From the NCBI GenBank assembly GCA_030705665.1, contig JAUZQA010000177.1:1-7988 (forward strand): a DNA stretch of 7,988 nucleotides, in the 5' to 3' direction. Position numbers and translations under genes: made by a program. Origin of the DNA: Bacillota bacterium (lineage in GTDB: Bacteria > Bacillota > Bacilli > Bacillales_B > DSM-18226). The notes beneath the pieces are model-generated. The model searched no databases, was not told where the DNA came from, and worked only from the letters and a program-made list of their open reading frames with translations. This document shows, piece after piece, positions 1-6,654 of this stretch (positions are counted from its first letter, which is position 1; every line of letters begins with the position of its first letter).

Positions 1-79
1 ACTCCCTTCTCTTGTTGTTATTAGGAGGAGAAGATTTAAGACAGCATACTGAAAATGAAATAAAGAGAGGTTACTTTAT
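1..79 (+). other. Leader/left edge upstream of galE
   Basis: No gene can be assigned here. Two frames are open from the window edge, one ending in TGA at 50-52 and one in TAG at 90-92. Either could be the tail of an upstream gene, but the stretches are too short to recognise. An AGGAGG at 23-28 looks like a ribosome-binding site but has no usable start codon at the right distance. No convincing sigma-A promoter was found, so galE may be co-transcribed with something to the left. Confidence 0.3.
64..70 (+). promoter_or_regulatory. galE ribosome-binding site
   Basis: AGAGAGG lies 9 nt upstream of the ATG at 80. The protein begins directly with the Rossmann beta strand (MHILVTGG), so this start is well fixed. 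Confidence 0.7.
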
Positions 80-1081
80 ATGCATATTTTAGTAACAGGT
101 GGTGCTGGTTATATTGGAAGCCATACATGTATTGAGCTACTGAATGCTGGATATAAACTGATCATTCTTGATAACCTTTCAAACAGCAAATCGGAGTCTA
201 TAAATAGGATCAAAGAGATTACGGGAAAAGATATTAAATTTTATCAAGTTGATTTACTAGATCAACCCGAGCTGGAAAACATATTTCGTGAAAATCAAAT
301 TGATGCTGTTCTTCATTTTGCGGGTTTGAAAGCGGTAGGAGAATCAGCTTCCATCCCATTGCATTATTATCATAATAATATTACTGGGACACTCATTCTT
401 TGCGAAGTCATGAAAAAATATAAGGTTAAAAATTTAGTTTTCAGTTCATCGGCAACTGTTTACGGGTCCCCAAACCGTGTACCAATCTCAGAAGACTTTC
501 CGCTAAGTGCAACCAATCCATATGGCCGCTCTAAGCTAATGATAGAGGGGATTTTAAGAGATTTATATGTTGCGGACAAGAGCTGGTCGATTGTGCTTCT
601 ACGGTATTTTAACCCGATCGGGGCACATGAAAGCGGTTGGATTGGGGAGAACCCAAATGGGATTCCCAATAATTTAATGCCCTATATTACTCAAGTTGCA
701 ATAGGAAAATTACCTATGTTAAATGTATTTGGCAATGATTATCCAACTGTTGACGGGACAGGAGTTAGAGACTATATTCACGTTGTTGACTTGGCACAAG
801 CGCATCTTAAAGCGGTTGAGAAGGCGGCTTACTCTGGTGAGTTTTATGTCTATAATTTAGGGACTGGGACAGGCTATAGTGTTTTGGAAATCATTACTGC
901 TTTTGAGAAAGTATCGGGCAAAAAGATTCCTTACCAAGTAGTAGAGAGAAGACCTGGGGATATCGGTATATGTTATGCAGACCCGGCACGTGCTGAGCGG
1001 GAGCTTGGATGGACAGCCCTTAAAGGAATAGAGGATATGTGCAGAGATTCATGGAATTGGCAGAAAAAAAAGTTTAGATAA
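80..1081 (+). CDS. galE: UDP-glucose 4-epimerase GalE
   Basis: This is a 333-residue extended short-chain dehydrogenase/reductase, close to the usual 330-340 aa of GalE. It interconverts UDP-glucose and UDP-galactose in the cytoplasm with tightly bound NAD. Visible motifs are the NAD-binding GGAGYIGSH (residues 7-15), the catalytic serine in SSSATVYG (Ser124), YGRSK with Tyr148 and Lys152 as the catalytic YxxxK pair, YFNPIGAH (176-183), and the substrate-loop NNLMPY (197-202). In the C-terminal substrate domain, [14 protein letters not shown] places Cys298 where E. coli GalE has Tyr299 and human GalE has Cys307; that residue controls access of N-acetylated sugars. UDP-GlcNAc/UDP-GalNAc activity is therefore possible (inference). 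The gene converges on the polysaccharide operon and probably supplies its galactose-type donor. An A8 run sits three codons before the end. The lipoprotein gene follows after 73 nt with no visible terminator between them. Confidence 0.96.
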   Translation: MHILVTGGAGYIGSHTCIELLNAGYKLIILDNLSNSKSESINRIKEITGKDIKFYQVDLLDQPELENIFRENQIDAVLHFAGLKAVGESASIPLHYYHNNITGTLILCEVMKKYKVKNLVFSSSATVYGSPNRVPISEDFPLSATNPYGRSKLMIEGILRDLYVADKSWSIVLLRYFNPIGAHESGWIGENPNGIPNNLMPYITQVAIGKLPMLNVFGNDYPTVDGTGVRDYIHVVDLAQAHLKAVEKAAYSGEFYVYNLGTGTGYSVLEIITAFEKVSGKKIPYQVVERRPGDIGICYADPARAERELGWTALKGIEDMCRDSWNWQKKKFR

Positions 1082-1095
1082 CCATGTATTTAATT

Positions 1096-1154
1096 AAAGG
1101 AGGTGTAAAACCTGGTTACTAATTGATGATAACTTTTAGTAATCAGGAAGAGCT
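1096..1154 (+). promoter_or_regulatory. Distal Shine-Dalgarno plus bridging hairpin ahead of the lipoprotein gene
   Basis: A near-perfect Shine-Dalgarno AAAGGAGGTG (1096-1105) lies 49 nt before the GTG at 1155, too far for normal initiation. Between them CCTGGTTACT (1111-1120) pairs with AGTAATCAGG (1138-1147). The result is a 10-bp stem with one G-U pair and a 17-nt loop. Folding leaves about 12 unpaired nucleotides between the strong Shine-Dalgarno and the start codon. A weaker proximal site, AGGA (1145-1148), is 6 nt from the GTG and is mostly buried in the 3' arm. The pairing is seen directly; a role in translation is inference. Confidence 0.5.
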
Positions 1155-1499
1155 GTGAAGAAATTTGGAAAACTACTCTTAGTTTTAACCCTAACTTTGG
1201 TGTTAGCTGGATTAAGCGGTTGTTCAGGGAAAGCCAGTTCAACGAGCAGTGACGCAAAGAAAACAACAGAAACTGCGAATAAATTGTCTACCGATCCTGC
1301 AAAGCAACAGAAACAAGTAAATGATTTTATACTTAAAAATACGAAAGTAGTGAAAGTCTTTAATATTAGTAAACGGATCGATCAACAGCATCCGGATTTA
1401 GGTCCTTTCTTTGTCATTCAGGGTATTGATCAAAGAGGCCAAAAAAGTGAAGTATGGATGAAAGATTTGAAAATCTATAAGATGTTGGAACCAAAATAG
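1155..1499 (+). CDS. Small secreted lipoprotein of unknown function
   Basis: This is a 114-residue protein with a Sec/lipoprotein signal peptide: basic MKKFGK, a hydrophobic core (residues 7-19) and the lipobox LSGC with the lipidated Cys at 23. It should be diacylglyceryl-modified and anchored on the outer face of the membrane. A Ser/Thr/Lys-rich linker (about 24-50) precedes a small folded-looking domain (about 52-114) ending in FFVIQGIDQRGQKSEVWM, a beta-hairpin-like pattern. I do not recognise the family; a faint resemblance to the C-terminal part of YpmB/PepSY-type extracytoplasmic proteins is only an impression. The start is GTG, chosen because the signal peptide begins there and no in-frame ATG fits. 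It lies 73 nt after galE and its last four codons and stop are inside the terminator stem. It may be co-transcribed with galE, and nothing ties it firmly to polysaccharide synthesis. Confidence 0.8.
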   Translation: MKKFGKLLLVLTLTLVLAGLSGCSGKASSTSSDAKKTTETANKLSTDPAKQQKQVNDFILKNTKVVKVFNISKRIDQQHPDLGPFFVIQGIDQRGQKSEVWMKDLKIYKMLEPK

Positions 1500-1539
1500 G
1501 GAAAGCGGCAGTTTTTGTCGCTTTCCCTATTTTGGTTCC
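1487..1539. terminator. Bidirectional intrinsic terminator between convergent genes
   Basis: A perfect 21-bp inverted repeat has its left arm at 1487-1507 and right arm at 1519-1539. Three further inner pairs (one G-U) enclose a 5-nt loop. The GC-rich core GGGAAAGCG/CGCTTTCCC is flanked by AAAATA and TATTTT, so either strand yields a hairpin followed by a U-rich stretch. It would stop the galE-lipoprotein transcript and, from the other side, the polysaccharide operon whose last stop codon is at 1546-1548. The left arm includes the final four codons and stop of the lipoprotein gene. Confidence 0.9.
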
Positions 1540-1545
1540 GTGTGG

Positions 1546-2880
1546 TTATGCTACTTTGCTTCTTCTTTTTAAATTTGCTTGATTTATTACTAATGTACAG
1601 AGACCAAGTAAGAACCAAAGGTATCTCCAATGCAATGTATCTAAAAAGAAACTGTTGACGAATGTTCCCAGAAAAACCGATAAGAACAAATAGATTGGCA
1701 AATTCCATACTTCCCATTTTCGGTAACGAATCAGTAAGGCCAAAACATAGAAGATGACTCCTACAAAGGAAAGAAAGGCGATCCACCCATTTTCAGCGAT
1801 AATCCGAACAAATAAATTATGTGTAGCATAAGCAAAAAGGATTTCGAATTGACCAGGCCCAATCCCAAACAGATGGGTTGAACCCATTAATATTCCTTCA
1901 TACTGATAATGAAAGCGATCGGTATCGTAATCCTGGAAAACGGTTGTGGAACCTAAGAATCTCATTGAAAGGTAATGGGTAATCGAATCACCAGCTACCA
2001 CAAATACCAGAGCTGCTATAACTAGTGAAAGAAGTATTAAAACAAAAACTTGTCCATATTTTTTCTTATAAAAGATTGTGAAAATTAAGTAAAGGCCCAA
2101 GGCGATCCCTAAGTCTAACACTGCTGCTCTAGACATGGCCGCTAATAATATTAAAATTGTCACTCCGGCTAAAGATATATATGCTAAATAATGCAGCGAA
2201 GCATATCGATAGGAGAATGCCTTCTCCAGCAAAAGGATAATCGCTAAAACCAGAAATGGCGAAAAGTCATTTGGGTCCAAAAAGAAACCCTGAGCGCGAA
2301 CACCCTGAAACCAGGTGCCAACAAAACCGATCATCCCTATTTTTTCTAAAATAACTACAGCTACCGAAAATAGCACAGTGTATATATATCCCGTCAAAAT
2401 AGATTTAAATTCCTTTTCCTTTTGAATCGTAATAGCTAAAAAGTAAAAAATAATAATGACAAATATAGTATTGATCAGATAACTCAACCCGGTATGCATG
2501 TCCGTACTATTAAATAATGATAGCAACGATACTAAAATAAAAATGAAAAAGCATAGATTAATAAAGCGCATTTGTCTTAGTACGTCTAATTTTCCTTTTT
2601 TTCCTATTAAGAACAACCCGCCTACTAGTACAAAAAGAAGGTCAAATGGTTTAACAGAAGTATTCATAACTCCGAAGCAGCAAAAAAGAATAAAAAGCGC
2701 CATAGATCCCCGGTAAACGAAGCCCAAATAGATCATAACAGGCAGGAGTAAAAGGCCAATTAAAACATAATCCAGATTGATGATCGCAGGGGTCAAGAAA
2801 ATAGAGATAAGAACTCCCGTTATTAAAGCACTCAGCAAAATTAATTGTAATGGATAGATGAAAAAGTTCCTTTTTTCCAT
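1546..2880 (-). CDS. Wzy-like polysaccharide polymerase / O-antigen ligase family membrane protein
   Basis: This is a 444-residue integral membrane protein, almost entirely hydrophobic helices with short loops. It is the last gene of the operon. Family-typical features of the Wzy_C/O-antigen ligase group (PF04932) are RAQGFFLDPNDFSPF (195-209), MSRAA (249-253) after a cluster of helices, and the large external loop ending in FGIGPGQFE (338-346) and THNLFVRIIAENGW (353-366). The loop has conserved Arg/His/Glu-Asn positions expected to handle the lipid-linked glycan. In a Gram-positive locus beside a flippase the likely role is joining flipped repeat units into polymer on the outer membrane face. 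Ligation to another acceptor is the alternative in this superfamily and cannot be excluded. The ATG is preceded by a weak purine-rich site (AGAAGTG, 7 nt away) and lies 25 nt after the flippase stop. The product ends in the basic tail LKRRSKVA, probably cytoplasmic. Confidence 0.85.
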   Translation of the reverse strand: MEKRNFFIYPLQLILLSALITGVLISIFLTPAIINLDYVLIGLLLLPVMIYLGFVYRGSMALFILFCCFGVMNTSVKPFDLLFVLVGGLFLIGKKGKLDVLRQMRFINLCFFIFILVSLLSLFNSTDMHTGLSYLINTIFVIIIFYFLAITIQKEKEFKSILTGYIYTVLFSVAVVILEKIGMIGFVGTWFQGVRAQGFFLDPNDFSPFLVLAIILLLEKAFSYRYASLHYLAYISLAGVTILILLAAMSRAAVLDLGIALGLYLIFTIFYKKKYGQVFVLILLSLVIAALVFVVAGDSITHYLSMRFLGSTTVFQDYDTDRFHYQYEGILMGSTHLFGIGPGQFEILFAYATHNLFVRIIAENGWIAFLSFVGVIFYVLALLIRYRKWEVWNLPIYLFLSVFLGTFVNSFFLDTLHWRYLWFLLGLCTLVINQANLKRRSKVA

Positions 2881-2905
2881 TTTCTTTCACTTCTTTCTTG
2901 ATCTA

Positions 2906-4375
2906 CTATTTAGAAATCATCTGCTTTATGTAGTTTTTCTCGAAGAACCATACAATTCCTAAGTAGACGAGAAAAAAAGGTAAGCCAATGATCATGCTTA
3001 AAAGTGGAGAGAGGTTACCAAAAAGGTGCTGCTTCAGTAAAGCAGTGGGAATTCCTATGACAATCACCATGACAATCGTTTTTATCAACATATTCCAGGG
3101 GATCTTCCACTTTATCGATTTCATCGAGAAAAAGTAAAGAAATCCACTGTAGACAATAAACCCAATTGTTGTTGAAATAGATGCCCCGACAAATCCCCAT
3201 TTCGGAATAAAATATAAATTAAGGAGAAAATTGCAAAGTGCTGCTATGACGACGAAATAAAACATTTCTTTTGTTTTTTTTCCAATTTGGTAGGTAAGCT
3301 GCCCGTATAAACCAATATTCCAAGCAAAAAAGCCAAAAATAAGGATGGGAATAATAATGGCACCGCTAGTAAATTGATTTCCTAATAAAAGATTACTAAC
3401 CTCTCTTTGATAAATAGAAAAATAGGCACCAAAAGGCATGGCCACAATAATAAATAATCCGGTAAAGTTGGAAATTCGTTGTTCAATCATATTCTTGTCC
3501 CCATTTTGCTGAATCTCGTTCATCATGATCGGTTGGATGGCAAAAAATAATGGATTACATATTAAAGCAATTGCTTGAACGGCAATTGTAAAGTTCGCTG
3601 AGTAAACACCGACTTCAAAGGATGAACGATAATATTCCAGCATATATCGATCAGTGAGATTCATAATCGTTGTACCAATATACCAGCCAATCAAAGGAAA
3701 TCCATACTTCCAAAGCTTTCCGGTAAACTCAATAAAAGACTGTTTGCCGATATTTGAAGAAAACATTTTTAGAGTATCTACATAGCGCAGCATCGGGATT
3801 GTGACAACTGCCTGAGCAATAAGGGTGCCCCAAATAAACGAATTTGGTTTAAAAGAAATATAGAGTACTATAAGAACAATAATGACAAGCTTTAATATAG
3901 ATTGAATCACATTAAGATTCCGATAGGCCTTTGCCTGTAAATCAGCCTGATAGATACTTCCTAACACCATAAAGTAAATGGAACTGACAATAAGAAGGAC
4001 AGATGACCAATAGTAGCTTTGATATTTGTTTAATAGCGGCGGGTAGCATATATACAGGACCACTGCAGCTAAAAGGAATCCAATGGAAATATACAAAAGC
4101 AGCTTATTTAAATGATCATTAAAGTCTTTTGTCTTACCTTTATTTAGATACTCTGGCCGAAAACGTTGTACAGATAACACAATCCATTGAGCAAGAAGGG
4201 AAGAAATGATGATAGTCGTATTCACTACAATCGTGTAGTCCCCGTATTCTTTTGGAGAAAAGAAGCGGGTAAAAGCCATTAATAATACAATATTAATGAT
4301 GGCAGGCGCCAGAAAAACTGGTATATAAAGAAAAGTGTCTCGACTAATCCTATTAAATTTAATGAATGCTGCCAT
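2906..4375 (-). CDS. Wzx-like polysaccharide flippase (MATE/MOP superfamily)
   Basis: This is a 489-residue multi-spanning membrane protein whose length and hydrophobic pattern fit the 12-14-helix oligosaccharide flippases (Polysacc_synt, PF01943/PF14667). The N-terminal part is diagnostic: a first helix (about 15-36), then FTRFFSPKEYGDYTIV (35-50), followed by a helix ending in LSVQRFRPEY (67-76). Other helix-breaking landmarks are TDRYMLEYY and FFAIQPIMMNE. It would flip undecaprenyl-pyrophosphate-linked repeat units from the cytoplasmic to the outer face of the membrane and is the expected partner of the polymerase encoded 25 nt downstream. The ATG has a GGGAG site about 10 nt upstream and lies 20 nt after the preceding glycosyltransferase stop. 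Substrate specificity cannot be read from the sequence. Confidence 0.9.
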   Translation of the reverse strand: MAAFIKFNRISRDTFLYIPVFLAPAIINIVLLMAFTRFFSPKEYGDYTIVVNTTIIISSLLAQWIVLSVQRFRPEYLNKGKTKDFNDHLNKLLLYISIGFLLAAVVLYICYPPLLNKYQSYYWSSVLLIVSSIYFMVLGSIYQADLQAKAYRNLNVIQSILKLVIIVLIVLYISFKPNSFIWGTLIAQAVVTIPMLRYVDTLKMFSSNIGKQSFIEFTGKLWKYGFPLIGWYIGTTIMNLTDRYMLEYYRSSFEVGVYSANFTIAVQAIALICNPLFFAIQPIMMNEIQQNGDKNMIEQRISNFTGLFIIVAMPFGAYFSIYQREVSNLLLGNQFTSGAIIIPILIFGFFAWNIGLYGQLTYQIGKKTKEMFYFVVIAALCNFLLNLYFIPKWGFVGASISTTIGFIVYSGFLYFFSMKSIKWKIPWNMLIKTIVMVIVIGIPTALLKQHLFGNLSPLLSMIIGLPFFLVYLGIVWFFEKNYIKQMISK

Positions 4376-4395
4376 TCCTTATCTTCTCCCTGTTT

Positions 4396-5517
4396 CTAGG
4401 CCATGTAGATCTTATTGGTTTCCGTACACATCTGATCAACCGTATGTGTATTGGAAAGTCCTAATATATATCTGCCAAGTGTTTCTCGGTAAAAATGATC
4501 GGTAATAATTGTGGAAAGCAGGTTATACATACGATTATCGTCATTAATGGGGACAATAAGTTTCATTTTGCCTTTAGGATCCAAAACTTCTTTAACCCCG
4601 CCAACATCCGTGCTAATAACAGGGAGTCCTCTTCCGCAAGCTTCAAGTAGCACAAATGGAAGGCCTTCTTTATGAGAGGTAATGACCATTGCATGCATTT
4701 GGTCCATCCAGTCAAGAACGTTGTCGTGACTTCCTTTTAATCGAACAATCGATTCAAGGTCCTGAACCTTTACTTTGTTTTGGTAATGGTCAAACAGTGG
4801 TCCATCTCCTATAAGCCAAAATTCCACATCCTTATCCTGGAGCTGCTCTTTAACTATACCTGCTACTCGTAACAACATATCGATATTCTTTTCGGAGGCA
4901 AATCGGCCGACAAACCCAATAACCCTTTTATTACTTTCACGCAGCCTTTTTTGCTTTTTTTCCCATTCGTCGGAAGAAATAATGCTGTCATCGGGTATCC
5001 CGTTATGAATCATCACCATTTTCTTTTCATTTATCCCGTGTTCTTTACCTTGCTGAATGTCAAAGTTTGAAACGGTAATGATATGAGTCGAAAGCAGGCT
5101 GCAAACCTTTTCAAGAAACAAATAAAATGCTTTTTTCTTCTTTGAAAGAGTAGGGTCAGTAAAAACAAATCCATGGGCGGTAAAGATATTTTTTTCGATT
5201 CGATTCAAAAAGCCGGCGATTCTGGCAATAATTCCTGCTTTAGAGCTATGTGAATGAACAACGTTGTATTTTCCTTGCCGAATAAAACGACAAACCTTCC
5301 ATAATGCCCTTATATCTTTCGTTAACACAATATTTCTCGGAATCGGAATTAAAGTGACTCCAATATTTTGATCATTAAGTTCTTTGATTAAAGGTCCATC
5401 TTCTCCTACTATGACATGGACCGTATGCCCCTTCCGAGAAAACCACTGAGAAAGGTACAATAAATGCTTTTGTGCACCACCTATATCCGCGCCTGTAATA
5501 ACATAAAGTATTTTCAT
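4396..5517 (-). CDS. Glycosyltransferase family 4 (second in operon)
   Basis: This is a 373-residue GT-B fold retaining glycosyltransferase (GT4, glycosyltransferase group 1). The N-terminal acceptor domain starts MKILYVITGADIGGAQKHL with the glycine loop at 13-14, then VVHSHSSKAGIIARIAG (86-102) and FTAHGFVF (112-119), typical of capsule/exopolysaccharide enzymes. The donor domain has VGRFASEKNID (203-213), LIGDGP (235-240) and the nucleotide-sugar binding EGLPFVLLEA, with the E-x7-E pair Glu284 and Glu292. It should add a sugar to the undecaprenyl-linked intermediate at the cytoplasmic membrane face; donor and linkage are unknown. Its ATG overlaps the stop of the upstream glycosyltransferase as ATGA (5514-5517). 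The nearest Shine-Dalgarno-like sequence, AAGGTG, is 19 nt away, so translation is probably coupled to the upstream gene. Confidence 0.93.
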   Translation of the reverse strand: MKILYVITGADIGGAQKHLLYLSQWFSRKGHTVHVIVGEDGPLIKELNDQNIGVTLIPIPRNIVLTKDIRALWKVCRFIRQGKYNVVHSHSSKAGIIARIAGFLNRIEKNIFTAHGFVFTDPTLSKKKKAFYLFLEKVCSLLSTHIITVSNFDIQQGKEHGINEKKMVMIHNGIPDDSIISSDEWEKKQKRLRESNKRVIGFVGRFASEKNIDMLLRVAGIVKEQLQDKDVEFWLIGDGPLFDHYQNKVKVQDLESIVRLKGSHDNVLDWMDQMHAMVITSHKEGLPFVLLEACGRGLPVISTDVGGVKEVLDPKGKMKLIVPINDDNRMYNLLSTIITDHFYRETLGRYILGLSNTHTVDQMCTETNKIYMA

Positions 5518-6650
5518 TGAGTGATGGTGTTGAGGACACCTTCAACTCCTTTGACAAATAATTCTTTTGTAAAATAGGTTTTATATCTTGCTTCTGCTTG
5601 ATGTCCCATTTGTTCACATTCTAGTGGATGATCAAGGAAAAATTTAAGTTTATCTGCAAGTTCATTGACATGATCCGGTTCTATTAGAAAACCTGTTTCA
5701 CCATCCATAATTAACTCCGGCACCCCGCCTACATTTGTCGCTATGCAAGGAAGTCCAATGGCCATTGCTTCGATAATGGAAAGAGGCATGCCTTCTGTGT
5801 CAGAAGGTAAAATGAATACATCTGATTGACTCAGTGTGTTAAAGGGATTTTCAACCCAGCCTAAGAAGAAAACAGAGTTTGAAATCCCATATTGATCGAT
5901 TAAATTGTGTAAAGAATTTTTATAGTCGTTATTGTGCCACGGAGGTTTTTCTCCAAGAATTTGGAGCTGGATCTCATATCCCATCTGAATTAGCATTGCA
6001 CACGCAGAAATGGCAAGATCCTGTCTTTTAGCTTCAATTAACGTCCCAACCATACTGATGGTAAAGGGATCTTTCTTCTTTCTTTTTCCAAAGCTTGCGA
6101 CTTCCACTCCATTGTGTACCGCTGTAAACTTAGATTCCCATTTAGGAAGCTGTTCTTTGTAGCGTTTCATTAAGTTATGAGAAACGACAATAATTTTATC
6201 GGCAGCAGAAACGCTTACCTTTCCAAAAGTGTTATTTAACTGTTCTTCGCCATGAATGTGCCATATCACTTTCCGGCCTAATAATTTCGCCATCCAGCCA
6301 ATGACTAGCTGGGAGCGGAATTGACTTGTATAAACAATATCAATGTGATTTCTCAGGATAAAGGAGCTTACTCGAATGAAATGGGGGAGCATACAAAGTA
6401 ATTGATAAAGTAAAAATATTACTCCAGTTTTCACTTGTCCTTTACGCACCTTATTAACAGCATTATGAATTGGAATGACAGTGTATTCTTTACCAGAATC
6501 CCTTAATCTATCATTCATAGGTCCATAGGTTGAAGTTAAAAGGAACGTTTTTAAAGATGGTTGTTTTTCTAATGCTAGTAAGAGGTCAAGTTCGCATTTT
6601 TGAGCTCCCCCCCATTCTGGGCGACTTTCATAAAAAAGAACACGCTTCAT
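5514..6650 (-). CDS. Glycosyltransferase family 4 (first in operon)
   Basis: This is a 378-residue GT-B fold GT4 enzyme. The N-terminus MKRVLFYESRPEWGGAQK holds the glycine loop (Gly14-Gly15). The acceptor domain includes a hydrophobic, membrane-facing stretch (about 75-98) and IWHIHGEEQ (129-137). The donor domain shows VGTLIEAKRQDLAI (201-214), LGEKPPW (232-238) and DTEGMPLSIIEAMAIGLP with the E-x7-E pair Glu286 and Glu294, followed by TNVGGVPELI. It would extend the lipid-linked sugar made by the upstream phosphoglycosyl transferase; specificity is unknown. The start is strong: GGAGGT lies 6 nt before the ATG and is itself encoded by the last codons of the upstream gene. Codons 13-15 contain a run of seven G. 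The downstream paralogue encodes its own Gly-Gly pair as GGTGGT, so the run is not forced by the protein sequence. Confidence 0.93.
   Translation of the reverse strand: MKRVLFYESRPEWGGAQKCELDLLLALEKQPSLKTFLLTSTYGPMNDRLRDSGKEYTVIPIHNAVNKVRKGQVKTGVIFLLYQLLCMLPHFIRVSSFILRNHIDIVYTSQFRSQLVIGWMAKLLGRKVIWHIHGEEQLNNTFGKVSVSAADKIIVVSHNLMKRYKEQLPKWESKFTAVHNGVEVASFGKRKKKDPFTISMVGTLIEAKRQDLAISACAMLIQMGYEIQLQILGEKPPWHNNDYKNSLHNLIDQYGISNSVFFLGWVENPFNTLSQSDVFILPSDTEGMPLSIIEAMAIGLPCIATNVGGVPELIMDGETGFLIEPDHVNELADKLKFFLDHPLECEQMGHQAEARYKTYFTKELFVKGVEGVLNTITQ
6607..6613 (-). repeat. G7 homopolymer at the 5' end of a glycosyltransferase gene
   Basis: On the coding strand, codons 13-15 (Trp-Gly-Gly) read TGG GGG GGA, giving seven consecutive G. 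Gain or loss of one G would frameshift the gene after about 15 residues. The tract is seen directly; length variation is not. Confidence 0.6.
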
Positions 6651-6654
6651 AGCT

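Noticed and set aside
2..52. Open frame at the left edge as the C-terminus of an upstream gene
   Set aside because: Sixteen residues with no recognisable motif, and a second frame is also open from the edge; no basis for choosing.
1064..1071. A8 run near the 3' end of galE as a slippage site
   Set aside because: Slippage would only alter the last few residues after the catalytic domain. Such Lys-rich ends are common in AT-rich genomes.
1126..1158. Possible 10-codon leader peptide MITFSNQEEL whose stop overlaps the lipoprotein GTG
   Set aside because: The Shine-Dalgarno is 20 nt away, the start lies in the hairpin loop, and the peptide has no regulatory codon bias. It could be real, but the sequence gives no support beyond the overlap.
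1475..1786. Minus-strand open frame overlapping the polymerase gene and terminator
   Set aside because: It is an out-of-frame shadow of the polymerase gene that runs across the terminator stem.
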